Shown: positions 1 to 12,392 of the stretch, piece by piece
Layout of the letters: every line of letters starts with the position of its first letter
Position numbering within the stretch: position 1 is the stretch's first letter
Origin: Montifringilla adamsi
Lineage: Eukaryota; Chordata; Aves; Passeriformes; Passeridae
Assembly (NCBI GenBank): GCA_017590115.1
Contig: JAGGNK010000002.1
Location: 16,673,264-16,737,263 of the forward strand
Direction of reading: 5' to 3'
DNA: 64,000 nt
The notes under the pieces: generated by a model
Database searches by the model: none
Seen by the model: the letters and a program-made list of their open reading frames with translations, nothing else
Told to the model about the DNA's origin: nothing
Program-made: the position numbers and the translations under genes

Positions 1-1049
1 CTGGAGTGCAGCTCAAGGAAATATCACTGGGTTTACAGTTTTAGACTTGACCACCAGAACATGGTACCCTGACCTAGAGGACATGATCTCACTTGTAAGA
101 GACAGAACACAGCTACAGGTGGAAAAAAACCAAACCAAACCTTCCAAACAATGAAGTCTTCACTTACCATACAACCCAAATTGCTTTCATTCAACTGACT
201 TATGGAAATTGAACTATTTATTTACAGTAGTGGCTAAAACAGGCACAAGAGTTTTGCCTTTCTAAGCCACCAAAGCTCTGGACATCATTTATTTTTGTCC
301 AAGCTGGGTTTGAAACACCCATCATTATCATCACTGGATCACAGAAAGGGCAGAAAATTAGAATTTTCCATATTTTATTTATTAAGTTAATTTGAACACT
401 GAGCTATCAAGTCGGTTAATTTAAAAAAAAAAACTATCAAAAAAAAAAAAAAAAAAAAAAAGAGAAGCAATGAGATAGAAAGAAAGGAAACTAAATGGAA
501 ACACTGAGTTCATTTTGCATTATATCAAATCTTTACTTACTATAATGATTAGCTGGATGCAACTTTAAGTCACTTTTTAATCCAGAATACCAGAGCCATA
601 CAATTTAATATAATTTCTAGCCATGCACTGACTTTGTATCATACATAGCAAGATATTTCATGCTCTGTAGAGTAAAAAATGTAGGTCAGCACCCAGAGGC
701 TATAGTCAAGCCATGCTGCTGTGAGTTTAACATATTATTCTTTTGGGAAAATAATGAAACAATTTAATTTTACCCACACAAGCCAATGATCTTCAAACAT
801 TTCATTTTCCTAAGAGTAAAAGAAGACTGATACCTGATTGGTGTGAAAGTCACCCTACCAGATGCAAAAAGTTTTCAGTAGGGAAGCAAGTGGGAAATGT
901 TGAAGTTTTGCCTTGTTTGTAAATGAAAGGTGCTGATGTGGGCCCAGAAAACTTCAACTGATGCTCAAAGCTGGCAGTCTGTTCATCCACCTGTGTGTTG
1001 TGGTTTGCCTTTTACCAAATCAAAGATCTGAGGTCAGAAGAGTGGTGGA
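1..1049. other. Unique AT-rich sequence, no gene seen
   Basis: No open frame with protein-like content, no splice-bounded exon and no recognisable repeat apart from the A-rich tract near 423-461. Probably intergenic or intronic. Confidence 0.6.
423..461. repeat. Poly-A low-complexity tract
   Basis: An 11-A run (423-433), a short CTATC interruption, then a 23-A run (439-461). No polyadenylation signal stands at a proper distance upstream, so this reads as a simple repeat rather than the tail of a retrocopy. Confidence 0.85.
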
Positions 1050-1339
1050 AATCACAGAATCATGGAATGGTTTGGGCTGGGAGGGACCCTCAAGCCCAGC
1101 CAGTGCCACCCTGTCCATGACAGGGACACCTCCCACCATCCCAGGCTGCTCCAAGCCCTGTCCAGCCAGGCCTTGGGCATTCCAGGGATCCAGGGGCAGC
1201 CACAGCTGCTCAGGACACCCTGTGCCAGGGCCTCCCCACCCTCTCAGGGAAGAATGTTTTCTAATATCTCATCTAAATCCTCTTTCTTTCAGTCAGAAGC
1301 ATTTTCCCTCATCCTGTCACTACATGGTCTTGTAAGTAA
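1050..1339 (-). mobile_element. CR1 LINE, 3'-end fragment
   Basis: The plus strand begins ATCACAGAATCATGGAATGG and continues through the avian CR1 block about a dispute-free set of landmarks: TTTGGGCTGGGAGGGACC, CAGGGACACCTCCCACC, GGGATCCAGGGGCAGCCACA, and TGTCACTACATGGTCTTGTAA at the far end. CR1 ends 3' in short ATTCTRTG-type repeats, so the 3' end is at 1050 and the element lies on the minus strand. It is a typical 5'-truncated copy of about 290 bp with no reverse-transcriptase coding sequence. The sequence resembles the CR1 subfamilies common in passerines; the exact subfamily cannot be set by eye. Open frames across it are by-products of the repeat. Confidence 0.93.
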
Positions 1340-3990
1340 ACAAATAAATGGCACAGAAAAGAGGGGGGAGAAGCAAAATTCAGACAACACCATGCAGTGC
1401 AATTTATTTGTTAATACATGTGAATATTGCAGTTCTTTGTTGGCCAAATGGCATTTTTTAAATGCTGGAAATGTTCTGTATATTGGTAACAAGCTCTGCC
1501 CACTCATGGTCTTACCTGCAGTACCTCACCTCTGAGACAAACATCTCTAACAATAAGCACTGCAGAACTTGCAGGTGGGTCAGTTTGTATTAACCTTGCA
1601 CTTCAGGAAAATACTCATTTCTTTCAATAGCTTTCTGCAAGAAAATTGGTTATGTGGCAGTCAGAGCAGCAAGCCCTGTACTAAATAACCAGCTTTGACA
1701 GGAAGGATGTTGCTCCATCTTACAGCACACAATTTTAGTCTGGTTTCTCCAGGGATGACAGCTCAAGGGAGAAAACATCCAGAACAGGAAGGTTTTCATG
1801 AGAATTAACAGTGGGACCTGCCTCTGAAGTTCTGTTTAATGTTCTTCTCTTCCTACCATTTATGTATGGATACAATGAATATTTCTTGTGCCTGTAAAGA
1901 TCTCAGGAGGCAAAGATGTGCACACATGCACAACAAGTCATGTTATAATGGGAAATATTTTAAAAATTTATTTTACACTGTTTGTGGCTGCGGCACATTT
2001 ACACAAAGCACCAAATAATAATATCCTCAGTTAATCAGCACTTTTCCTCTACAGAACACAATATCCAGTATTTATTCCATTACACCAACACAGAAAGATG
2101 GCAAATAACACCTTGGGTGTGAATTAATATGCAACATCTCCAATGCTGCCTATGCAAAGTGCTTTTGGTCCAATGCTTCACCAGCCATAGTTAAAGTTGT
2201 GCTCTGCAGGCACTTTTAGACTACATAAATCAGTAAAATCAGGGAAAAAAAAAACAACACACCAAAAAAACTGCACGCAAATTTTCAGCCTGTTTTACCA
2301 AATAAGCTACTTTTTTGGCCTGACAAAGGCTGTTTGTCAAACTCTTCTTCTTCCTAGCACCCAAAAAAACTTGAAACTTCATGGACTGTGCCATCACTGT
2401 GCCTGTCCTCACATGGGTCACACAGATTGAGCCACGTAACAGCAATCAGCAGAAAGATGGGGCATTAATGAAAATTTTTATTCTAGGTGACACATTCAGA
2501 TCCTGATTCATATTCCTCACCTGAATCAAGCAGATGCACTGCAATCTAAATAACTCCCCTTTGGTGAATGCTCAATTTCATCCCAAGCTACTCATTGGTG
2601 AGAAAATCCTCTTCAAATGACCTTACACTGGCTTTAATTTCTAATGGAGAAATTAACAGAGGAATTGAGGTGTGCAGAGTGAACCTCATGAAAAAGGTCT
2701 GTTTGAATATACAGATTAAAAGTTAGGTAGAACCTTTGTGGTAATAACCAATGGAAAACATCATGGAAAACAGAGACCTGTGTAAATAATGGAAAAGAAC
2801 TGAGTTCAACATTCATCAATTGTAAGATATATTTGTCCTTTTTTTTTACTCACTGGAGATGAGCATAAACCAACAGTGGTGCAGATTACCATTGAAAAAC
2901 ACAAGTGAGAGACTGTCAGTGAAAGTAAGAAAGGCCCAGATCATACAGAAAAACTCATCCTCTAATTGCCTCACAAAAGGATTTATGATTCAACTAATTC
3001 CCCATGTTTATAATAAGTCCCACAGAAAAGAGATGATAGGAGAAAGGAAGAACAGTCCAAAAAACTAGATGGCTTTTCTTCAGTTAATTTTTCTTTTTCT
3101 TCAGTTAATGGTTAAATTCAGGTACATTTGGGATTCAAAACTTTTGGGCAGAGACTTCTCAGGCAGCATGGGCTGGCTGCTTATGAGACCTTGTCACATG
3201 AAATAGAAAAGGTTTTCCTTCAGGTGTTTCAGCCAAATACTGCAGCGCATGCTGGCCATCAGATGAAATTAAGCATATTGCTCTTGGGCCATTAAAATGA
3301 GCAAGCTTCCCAATCTATCCACTCAGTAATTTAAAGCCACTTCATTACAGCAGTGCCTTTTAAAAAGTAATAATATTATGAATGCTTCTAGTTAAACTAT
3401 TAGGTTTGTCCCTTCTTCCAATTAAATTTACTCACTTATGAAGAAAACACGAGCACATCTGAAACTGAAATTATCTTCGTCCTAGGAACATTTACACAGT
3501 TCCTTTTTTGAGAATGTATTTTAACACTTTAACAAGAAAAATCTGCTCACGTGAAGATAAAATTCAACACCAGAGCAGCATGAACATGTGCAAGGTCACT
3601 GTTCTGTGATTCAGTCAGAGCACTACAAATTATTTGTCTCGTGTGCAAAATGCTGAGTTGCTAATGGCAAGATTCTTAGCACCTTGAAGCAAAGCAAATG
3701 TAGATCTCCAGTTTCCTTAGTCTGTGAGCCACAAACCACAGTCAGATCATTGTCAGGTACCCTTAAAAATGTCACTTATATGGACATCAGTCCTCAGGAC
3801 ATAGTCAATGTTCTGACCATTTTCCAAGTGTACAAATTTTAAGTTTAAAGCCATCCAAGAATAAAACACACACAAAAAAAAGAGAGAAATAGAATGAATG
3901 CCTGAGTTGCTGGTTTCATTCTGAAAGATTAAGACTGAGGAATTTAAAATGCCTTAACAAATAACCTGTACATATATCAATCCCATTTTA
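1340..3990. other. Unique sequence, no gene seen
   Basis: AT-rich sequence with short A-runs (for example 2250-2270). Open frames are all short, run in several frames and have no protein-like composition or convincing splice sites. Confidence 0.6.
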
Positions 3991-4440
3991 TAGAATCCTG
4001 GAATCCATAAGAAGTGACATGTTATTCCAACACTTCTGCCATGGCAGGGACACCTTCCACTGTCCCAGGTGCTCCCAGCCCCAATGTCCAACCTGGCCTT
4101 GGGCACTGCCAGCGATCCAGGGGCAGCCACAGCTGTTCTGGGAATTCCAGCCCAGCCAGGAATTCCTTCCCAATCTCCCATCCATCCCTGCCCTCTGGCA
4201 GTGGGAGCCATTCCCTGTGTCCTGTCCCTCCATCCATTGTCCCAGACCCTCTCCAGCTCTCCTGGAGCCCCTCCAGGCTCTGAGCTCTCCCTGGAGCTTC
4301 CCCTCTGCAGGGGAGCACCCCCAGCTCTCCCAGCCTGGCTCCACAATGGGTGCTCCAGGCTTCAGAACATCTCTGTGGACTCACTCCAGCATGTCCACAT
4401 CCCTATATTGAGGGATTTTAAACTTCCAGGCCTTTTGCTG
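3991..4440 (-). mobile_element. CR1 LINE, 3'-end fragment, longer and more diverged
   Basis: Starts TAGAATCCTGGAATCC on the plus strand, the inverted CR1 3' terminus, then GCCATGGCAGGGACACC, CCAACCTGGCCTTGGGCA and GGGGCAGCCACAGCTG. Past the usual 290 bp it continues into the upstream CR1 3'-UTR (4290-4432: a CCAGCCTGGCTCCACA block, then GAACATCTCTGTGGACTC). It is therefore about 150 bp longer than the copy at 1050. The element lies on the minus strand. The 3' terminus is eroded, suggesting an older insertion. Six overlapping open frames here are a consequence of GC-rich repeat sequence and are not genes. Confidence 0.9.
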
Positions 4441-4482
4441 CTGTTTCTTGTAATAAAAACACCCTAAAAACAAATAGATCTG

Positions 4483-4530
4483 AAGAAAAAAAAAACCAAA
4501 ACAAAACAACCAAACAAAAAAAACAAACCC
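4483..4530. repeat. A-rich (CAAA)-type low-complexity run
   Basis: Runs of AAAACCAAAACAAAACAACC type immediately after the 5' side of the neighbouring CR1. Simple sequence. Confidence 0.75.
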
Positions 4531-7500
4531 TTGACTTCCTTTCCTTTTCATAGTCTTGTCTTCAGTCTGATCAAATTATGTCAGCCTCACCTTAAATGCT
4601 TTTTTGCATTTAAGAAAGTTGCTTTATCCGATTTCCTTCCTAATCCAGGTGCGCTTTGCACCACACACATTGCACTCAACCCTTGGACATAAACGCATTT
4701 GCTCAAAATAGCGGCAATTATGCATATACATATGTATATATATTTATTTCACATGTCAAGCACACTTAAATTCACAGAATAATTTTCTAAAAAGATAATC
4801 ACACAAGATCTAAAAAAAATTAATGGTTACTATCTGAAGACCTGACAGCATAAATAGAGAGACCTGTTCTTAGGAATGTAAGTATTCTTTAATGATGACT
4901 TAGAGTGCCAGAGGAATTCCCTACAGGCTTTAAAGGAAAGAATTTTTCTTCCAGAATATTTCATAGCAGGATTAGCTTCATTTTACAACAAAGGATGCTG
5001 ATGTGAAGGACACTAATTGACCCAGAAAATTTCTCATCACTAGTCAAAGTACTAACTAGTAACAAAGAGATACAGAATCCACTTCTGTACTTTGAACTCC
5101 TGTTCAAAATAGCCATTTGTCCCTTGGGGACACTAAGCAGGAGTGGGGGAAATTTAAAAATCAAACATTAAAAATAGAGGCAATAACAAACAGAAGAATT
5201 CACATTTTTCAAGAGGGAAAAAGCTTCTGCCTTGACTGAAGACAGAATTTTATTCAATATATTATAAATCAAACACACAGAAATTTGCCTATATCCATGC
5301 ATAAAATAAACACTATTTTATGCTGTTTAAACAAAACTGATGGAGTTGCATCAACACATGGAATTCAAAGAGTCAAACACACAAAATCAAGTGAGCCCTG
5401 GCCTTTGGTCCTGAGCTTTGAACAAAACAGAAGTACAGCCCTGTACTTCAGGCAGTTTACAGAAATGATGATTAGATTTCATTCTCTCAAGTACTAAAAA
5501 ATTAATTTCTTAATTGATATATAGAATTTTCTTTTTAATTTCTGGACATGCTAGAATTAAAATATTGGGGAGGTGGAGATGACAGATCTACAGAAAATGG
5601 ACTCTGGTGTAGCCTGAAAGTCAACAACCAAATCAGCTGTTGCTACAACAAGGCAGATCTGCTGACTGCAGCACAGTTTGGGCAATATTCATTATTTGTC
5701 TGTGTAATTATTGTCTAATATTATACACATGCCTATTTTTATAAGCAGAAACTGGGATTCTCACAGCTCCAATACTCTGATTTATAGGACCCAGTTACTC
5801 TTCCTAGGAAACAAAAACCAAATTGACAATCAGTTCATTCCAAGCTGTTCCAATTATGGAGTCACTTGATTTGGAGCATGAAAAGTTGGAATATGACACA
5901 AGAAAAGTGCTGGAAAGGAAATGGTTGTTGACAGGCTCCCACTTATGGGAAATGGGGAACATATCTGCTGTTTTAGGGCATTGTTAGGAAACAGCCACTC
6001 GAGTCTCCAGAGTCTTTTTCAGGATTCTAGGGAAATATTGGAAGGCTCAAACTTGCTTTTCTCCAGGGTTTTTATTAGAAGACATTCATTCAAATTCAAA
6101 CACTCCAATAAACAAGCAGGCAGGCAGAGTTAGTTACAAGTCCTCAAGGTACTACAAACCACGAGTGTTTAGTATCTCAAAACTATTCAACTCAGCACAG
6201 ATTCGTTCTTTAGTGTAATTTAATGATTAATTACCCTTTTCTCTTTTTTTTTTTTCTTTTGCAATGCTGTAAATTCCTTTAAAGCCTACATTTTCCACAA
6301 ATTTCTTTACACTACAATAATTATCAACCCCTTTCGTTAAAGACCTCTCTGGCTATCCAAGGGATGAATTTTCCTTATTCCTTGACACCATTTATTATTA
6401 CACACCCTTGTGACCAACGTTCATTTAAGCATTTATGCAATAAAGAGATGTGTGCAAACACATTTTAACAGAAACTTGGTTAATCCAGAGGAAATTTTGT
6501 CATTTTGGTGATGGCAGCCTCAGCACCTGCATTCCAGGTGTCTTACAACAATACACAGAATGACATTACTGCCAGTAAAAATTATTGTCAATAATTTAAT
6601 TTTCTATAGGAAGGGAAAATACGTTCTGTCTTCCACAAAAGTCCTTTGACTGCTAATTTTAAGAGTATGTTAAAATGATTTTTTTATCTCATGTTTGAAG
6701 CTTCTATATTGATAATGTTAATCACACTTTCTTCACTTCTTCCACACTATTTAATGTTTTTTCCATTTTCCAATGACTTTGCAGCAGATATTTTCTTTGA
6801 TTCATTATTTTATTCAAAGAAACATCACGTAGAACATTTGTAATGTATTTTTCACTTTCTATTATTTGTATTTATTTATGTGTTTACTGTGATTTATTTA
6901 TTTTGGCAACTAAGTATTTATTGATAAATTTGCTATGTAACTTTGAAGAGCAAGTGAAGAAATTAATTTCTATTGTACTAACTTAAACACTGTTTAAGAT
7001 CCTTTTGTTCTTACATAAACTTCTGAAAACCATTATAAGATAAGACAAATTCAGTATAAATTTAGAAATCACAGATCTAAATACACAGACCTTATTGGGA
7101 ACAATCTTTAGAATTTATTCTGAGTTGTCAGGGCTCAAACAAACATCTTGATATCTTTGATAAGGGAAACAACTTGGGTTTCCATTTCTAGATGTGCTGC
7201 TCAGTCTTGACTGCCTCATGCTTTCCTAGGGTGGGTTAGCAGAAGATTTCCTGCCAAGAACTTCCCTAAAATCCCCCAGAAAGAGCAATGTGCACATCTC
7301 TTGGCATATGGTAACAACGGCTAATAGAAGGATGAGGCAAAAAGGAAATAAAACATCTATCATAAGGTTGGGTATGTGTATTGAGTAATTCTTGTGAAAC
7401 ACTGAGAGCACTACAGAAAACAACTGAAAATAAATAGTGCTTCTCTCCTTTTGCCCTACAGTGAGACCTCATTTTAGTGATTTCATATCTCTATCAAAAT

Positions 7501-9375
7501 GCTTTCAATCTAAACCAGCTTTCTGGTCGTAAATGAATAATTCTGCAAAATAGAATTAGCATTAAGCTTAGAACTGGAGAGGAACTTGAAAACAAACACG
7601 CTGGGCTTTCCAAAAATCCTTCTAGTCACTCTGCAAGGCAGCAAGACAAGCACTTTTTTTTTCTGCTTAAAGTGGAAATAAAAACCACAAGACTCATTTT
7701 AAAAATCACTTGAGTACACAACTGCTGCACAGAGACATTTTACCTTCAAATTTCCCCTCCCATGGCCACTGCACATTCAGACTGCAGCCAGCTGTCTGAC
7801 ATCCTTCTTTCTGATAGCTCCTCGTGAGGCAGCCCTGGAAGTCCAACTGTCCCACTGTTAAAGCCATCTTTATCCCCCTTGCCCTGGTTATCACGCACTG
7901 GTGTATCACAGGAGCTGCCAAGGAGCCAAAGGAGCCTTCTGGAATAAAGCACAACTCCCTAGGGCTTGTTTATAGATGAACATTGGGCTGGAATAACTCA
8001 AGATGTGAATTCAAACCATGGAAACAAAACCATGTACAAGAGCAAAATCAAGTTATTTTCTAATTCACTGTGAGCTGGCTGTAAAAAAATATTTACCTGC
8101 AGAAAATCAGTAGGCATCATACAAAAATTTGTGTACACATTGAAGTCACCCACTGAAACGTATCAGCTACTACTGGTGGGTGGTACAAGAAGCAAAAGGA
8201 GGGCACTGCTTATTCAGATGGATTTGGGCAGGCTGGAGAAGCAGGCTGCTTGGGAAGCTCGTGGAGCTCAGCACAGGTGAGGGCAAAGCCTTGGATCTGG
8301 GCTGGAGCAGCCTCATGACCTGCTGAAGAGCAGGGTATTCATTGTGCCCATTGCTCTGCAGTTCCAACATCTGATCGTTCCTCTGCTGGATGCTTTTCCT
8401 GTTGCTTTTGTTACATCTCAGACTGGTTCTGTCCCCAGGCTGCTCTCCCTTATCAGCCACTCACTGACCAAGCTCTTGAGTCATTTATGGCCCTGGGGTC
8501 TCTGGAATAATCCTGTGCTGGATCAAGGCCAGCCCAGAGAGCACCAAGGGTTTGGTGACCCCATGTCCTCAGGTAACCATGCAGCAGAAATAAATCCACC
8601 AACCTGCAATTTCACTAATGTCACTAACTTGAAATTAAGCTTTTTTTGGGGCATCTCTGAATTCAGCCTTACAGTACCAAGGTATATTCATCTACTAGAG
8701 AAAGTTTTCAGCCCAGGAAATGAATTTAGTCTGGCATCATATTTGAGGTGATGTTATAATCATTCACTTCCTTGCATAATGTGTGGCTGATTACAAAATC
8801 CTGATTGCAAGGTAAGCAAGAACTGAGGGCACTGCCTATGCTCATGTACCAGCTCCTAAAAAGATCCCTAAACACCTATCAGGACTAATGACATCAAGGA
8901 ATGGATGAGTCTGGCTACATTATATGTGACAAGGACAAAATTTACCTAAATCTACTTTCTTAAAGACATTTACAAGAACAAAACTTTGCTTGTGAGAGCA
9001 ATAGAAACAGAACATAGGAATTTTGAAAAAAAAAAACCAATTTCAAAATCTAATTGCTAGTGTATAAAAGACATGAGGGTTGGGTTTGTTTGTTTGCTTT
9101 CTCCACTTTTGGCCAGAACTGAGGGTCAAAAACATATAAACTGTTTCTATAGGAAACTTGAATTGTAAACAGAGAATTTTGTTGCATCTGTAAAATTTTC
9201 TCATCTCCTTTTGGAATTGAAAATTCTGTCAAGACTTGTGTGGTGACTTAGGATCTCCATTTGAAACTGTGAATTCCAGAGGCATAAAAACTGGGCTGGT
9301 TTTCCATATGCTGGAATCAATTTCATACAAGTTTGAATTTACTATAAGATCATCTTGAAGTATCACAAACGTTTT
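4531..9375. other. Unique AT-rich sequence, no gene seen
   Basis: A 16-bp AT-rich palindrome (4724-4739), a short (CAGG)3 run near 6116 and T-rich stretches around 6240 and 6840-6910 are all that stands out. If the minus-strand exon candidate at 9376-9574 is real, the right part of this block would be its 3' untranslated region. I see no AATAAA on the minus strand close to the proposed stop codon. Confidence 0.5.
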
Positions 9376-9574
9376 TTAATCCTCCTTTAACACAATACAG
9401 CTGACATGACCAGCGTTATGATCAGAAAAAATGCCAACAGGCACATCTGTATATGTAGAACTCACTGTCTCAGTTTCAGATTCAACAAAATTTAACATCT
9501 TAGAAATGTTATCTGATTGTTTTCTTGCATGTGAAGGAAGAACTAGCTCAGAACTGCTGCTTCTCATGCCAGAG
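9376..9574 (-). CDS. Possible terminal coding exon, gene unrecognised
   Basis: On the minus strand a T-rich tract (TGATTTTTTTGTCAT) leads to GATAAACAG followed by a 65-codon frame ending in TAA. If the AG at 9575-9576 is a splice acceptor, the exon starts with the last base of a split codon. The peptide is rich in Ser, Thr, Glu, Asp and Lys (SSSSELVL early, ESETETVSSTYTD in the middle, end IVLKED). It lacks the Leu/Phe/Cys excess of most chance frames here, and resembles the hydrophilic cytoplasmic tail of a membrane protein. I cannot name a family. No upstream exon of the same gene is recognisable in the window; it would lie at higher coordinates. Equally long frames occur by chance in this window, so a noncoding explanation remains likelier than not. 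Confidence 0.22.
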
Positions 9575-9882
9575 CTGTTTATCATGACAAAAAAATCATA
9601 TTTAATACAGTAAATTATTTACCTTCCAAAAACTACAAACAAGAACTTAATTTCAAAAAGAAATTAATCCCACTTCTCACACCTGAAAGTGTAAAACACA
9701 GAGGATTTTGTTAAAAATCTGTTTTTCAGAAAGTTTTTAAAAACACACAAGAACATTGTTTTTTTCCTGTGTGACACGGCCACAAAACAGCTGCCTGGTG
9801 TGTACTTAGCAAAAGAATAGTCAGGAAAAACCACTCTATGGAAACAAGTAGTATTTCTTTTATAAAACAGGGGAGGTTTTGA

Positions 9883-10683
9883 GAATGGGCAGAATGCAGA
9901 GCAGAGAGTGCTGTAGAGCTTTTGTCAGGGCTCATTTCAGATCACCTGAATAGCTCATCACAGCTCTGGCAGTCCGAGGCTGCAGAACTATTCCAGCAGT
10001 TTGCTTCCCTCCTTTGTACCACGCATTTTGTACTGCTCACTCTTTTCCAAGTGCAGTTAGTAGATAATAACTACAGCTGGGTAAAGGTAACAATGCCTTT
10101 TCCCCATCCTGTGTCTATGAAGACAACAATCACACTGGGCCAAATTAGGAACTCTGCCATAAATAGCCCACGAGTCTCACTATCCCAGCTCTTCGGTGTA
10201 CTGGGTTTCTTTAATAAATTCAGAAGTTTCCCACCATTTGTGTCAAATGCAATGTTTCAAAGGAGCCCTGCACTACAGAGCAGAGCTCCAAAAGGAAAAT
10301 GTACTTCCCAGTGCAGAGGAAAGCGAGCCTGTCTAGTGCAGCCTGAGCTGTACTTTGATGCAGCTTTATGCACTCCTCTCTTTCATTTACCCAAAGTTAA
10401 CCAACTGATAAACAGAAAAAATGTATCCAGGAAACCAAAGATGATTCACCGGGGAGAACAAATTACAAAACTGTTCTTCGTGCCCGGTAATCACTTAAAT
10501 CACAAACCATTAGCAGCAATCACATTGATCACAGAAAACAACTCTCATCCCCAAGAAGGAGCCACTGTAATTCCTCAGAATGCAGACTGTGAGCAGGTGG
10601 ATGATTTAGTATTGCTAATAAATAATAATTTCAAATGGCTACTTAAAAATAGTATCGATAGCCACTTTACTGTGAAGATTTGA
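9883..10683 (+). other. Unusually long open frame (267 codons), function unknown
   Basis: After an in-frame TGA at 9880-9882 the frame stays open to a TGA at 10681-10683, the longest in the window. The first ATG is at 10094, so an ATG-started product would be 196 residues. An AG at 9940-9941 after TTTGTCAGGGCTCATTTC could serve as an acceptor. AATAAA lies at 10737-10742, followed at once by GGTGTGGT, as for a polyadenylation site. The translation shows no signal peptide, membrane helix, zinc finger or catalytic motif that I recognise, and looks compositionally like noncoding sequence. It could be an unrecognised last exon, a young orphan or lncRNA-borne frame, or a conserved noncoding block that happens to lack stops. 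Confidence 0.3.
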
Positions 10684-10736
10684 CTACTGAACAAAGCAGG
10701 ATTTTAACAAAACCACTGCAGTGGAGCTCCACAGAT

Positions 10737-10742
10737 AATAAA
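10737..10742 (+). promoter_or_regulatory. Possible polyadenylation signal AATAAA
   Basis: Canonical hexamer 54 bases after the stop of the long open frame, with a G/T-rich GGTGTGGT directly downstream. AATAAA occurs often by chance in AT-rich DNA, so it only has weight together with the open frame. Confidence 0.25.
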
Positions 10743-11799
10743 GGTGTGGTAAGAATTTAGTGTACATACACACTTTGAAGAAAATACATTGAGAGATAAA
10801 CTTTCAACTGCAATTTGTGAATAAATATTCCACCCGAACACCACGAAGTCCTAGTGATGAAACCACTCTTTATTAAACTGCCAAGACGCATAAATATATA
10901 CACATGAAATTTCACATCCAGTTCAGAATCTCAAAAAGCCAGAGGATACAGCTGCTGCCCTCATATATACACATTATATATATCCATTTACGTGTTATAA
11001 AGAGGTTTCTTAGGATTTTGAGGAATATCCAATGAGAAATTCCATTTATTTGCGTTATTGACTTTTTTGTGTTCTTTAAATTGCTGGAATGATGGATACA
11101 TGAGGCATCCAAAGAGATTACCAGAATTTTTAATCTAACATCAAAGTTTTTGTCTCTTCTGTAGCTCCCCCCTGTTCCTGGGGCCAAGAGCATTCCTCTC
11201 TGCAGTAGGTACCTGTGCAAGTGCTTGAACCTAACAGCAACACACTTGATCAAAAAGGAAAGCAAGAAAATGGGCCTCAGGATAAGCCAACATAAATAAC
11301 TACAGCTAGAAATGAAAAATTGGAGGGAAAAAGAGGTCAGAAGAGAAAAACAGCAGTAACTGATAAGAAACAGTATCTGAAACCAGCTGGAATAACTACA
11401 CTAAACACAGCATCTTCCTTTCTATCTCTTTGAATACTTTTAAATACTTTAAATGTAAGTCTGCTTTTTCTGCAACCCGCCAGATATAAATGAGCTGACA
11501 TCATTTAGTAATGCAGTGTTTGAATGCTACATTCAGACACACATGGATATAAAAGAAAATAAAGATGTAACACATCAAGCTTGAAAACCATAAAACAATC
11601 TTTGAGAGTAAAAATGTGGAAACAAGTGGCTAAGATGAAGAAAATCCTACAAGTCCATAAATAACAATCACAGGAATCACTGCTTAATTTAGTGCCTTTG
11701 ACATTTCTGTTATCTGATCCTGGTCCTAGACTGCTCAACAGAAAACCAGAATTTAATATTGAAGATAAAACCAATAGCCTCCTATAACTACATTAAGTC
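10743..11799. other. Unique AT-rich sequence, no gene seen
   Basis: No repeat or exon-like frame recognised. A minus-strand frame of 117 codons (10912-11265) has no protein-like features. Confidence 0.55.
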
Positions 11800-12236
11800 A
11801 AATTAAATTGGTATTTCTGTTCTTCCTGGTACGTAGCCATTTGTTGCAGTTACAACATCCATGGCTGAACACGTGGCATTCATTCTCCAGCCTCTGTAGC
11901 ACTGGCAGAACAAGCTGGTGACAGAAACAGACAGCCAGCAGCTCTGAAATCTGCTCAGAACGTCTGACCTGGACTGCAGGAAGCACCCAGAGTTTTCCTG
12001 AGCAAGAGGGGCAGGAGCAGAAGACCTTTGGGGGAGAACAGAGGAGCCCAGCCAGGTGCAGGTCACTCCCCCAGCACCACAATCCCTGCTTTGGGTTTGC
12101 CCACATCCCTGTTGGATCTGTTCAGGAATTACCTGTGCAGGGGTTCCTTCAACCCCTTTCTGAACCAGCTGAACCCATCTTTCTATCTCCTGTGTCCAGA
12201 TTTCTGAAGTTTTCCATGCAGAAGGTCTTTGTAGGA
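11800..12236. other. GC-richer block of unknown nature left of a CR1
   Basis: The block is less AT-rich than its left flank and has an open minus-strand frame that runs on into the CR1. It does not match the CR1 3' region I recognise. It may be an older repeat into which CR1 inserted, or unique sequence. Confidence 0.3.
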
Positions 12237-12392
12237 TGACCCCAGAGAGGCTGTGGCTGCCCCACCCCTGGCAGTGTCCAAAGGCTGGAGCTCTGAGCAT
12301 CCCAGCCCAGGGGAGGTGGCCCTGCCCATGACATGTGGGTTGGAACAAGATGAGCTTGAAGATCCCTTCCAAACCAAACCATTCTGTGATTT
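12237..12392 (+). mobile_element. CR1 LINE, short 3'-end fragment
   Basis: Reads in the sense direction: CCCAGAGAGGCTGTGGCTGC and CCTGGCAGTGTCCAAAGGCTGG, then GAAGATCCCTTCCAAACC and the terminus ATTCTGTGATTT at 12381-12392. It carries a small internal change where the usual CATGGGCAGGGAC block should be. Opposite orientation to the other three copies. Only about 155 bp remain. Confidence 0.85.

Noticed and set aside
3954..4467. Cluster of overlapping frames of 89-132 codons on both strands
   Set aside because: They lie within a CR1 3' fragment whose GC-rich noncoding sequence lacks stops. No CR1 coding region is present there.
4724..4739. 16-bp palindrome ATATACATATGTATAT
   Set aside because: An alternating A/T-rich palindrome, common by chance in AT-rich simple sequence.
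9922..10093. Start of the long frame at a TTG
   Set aside because: TTG is not a usual start in a vertebrate. The first ATG is at 10094, and the 5' part could only be coding if spliced to an upstream exon.
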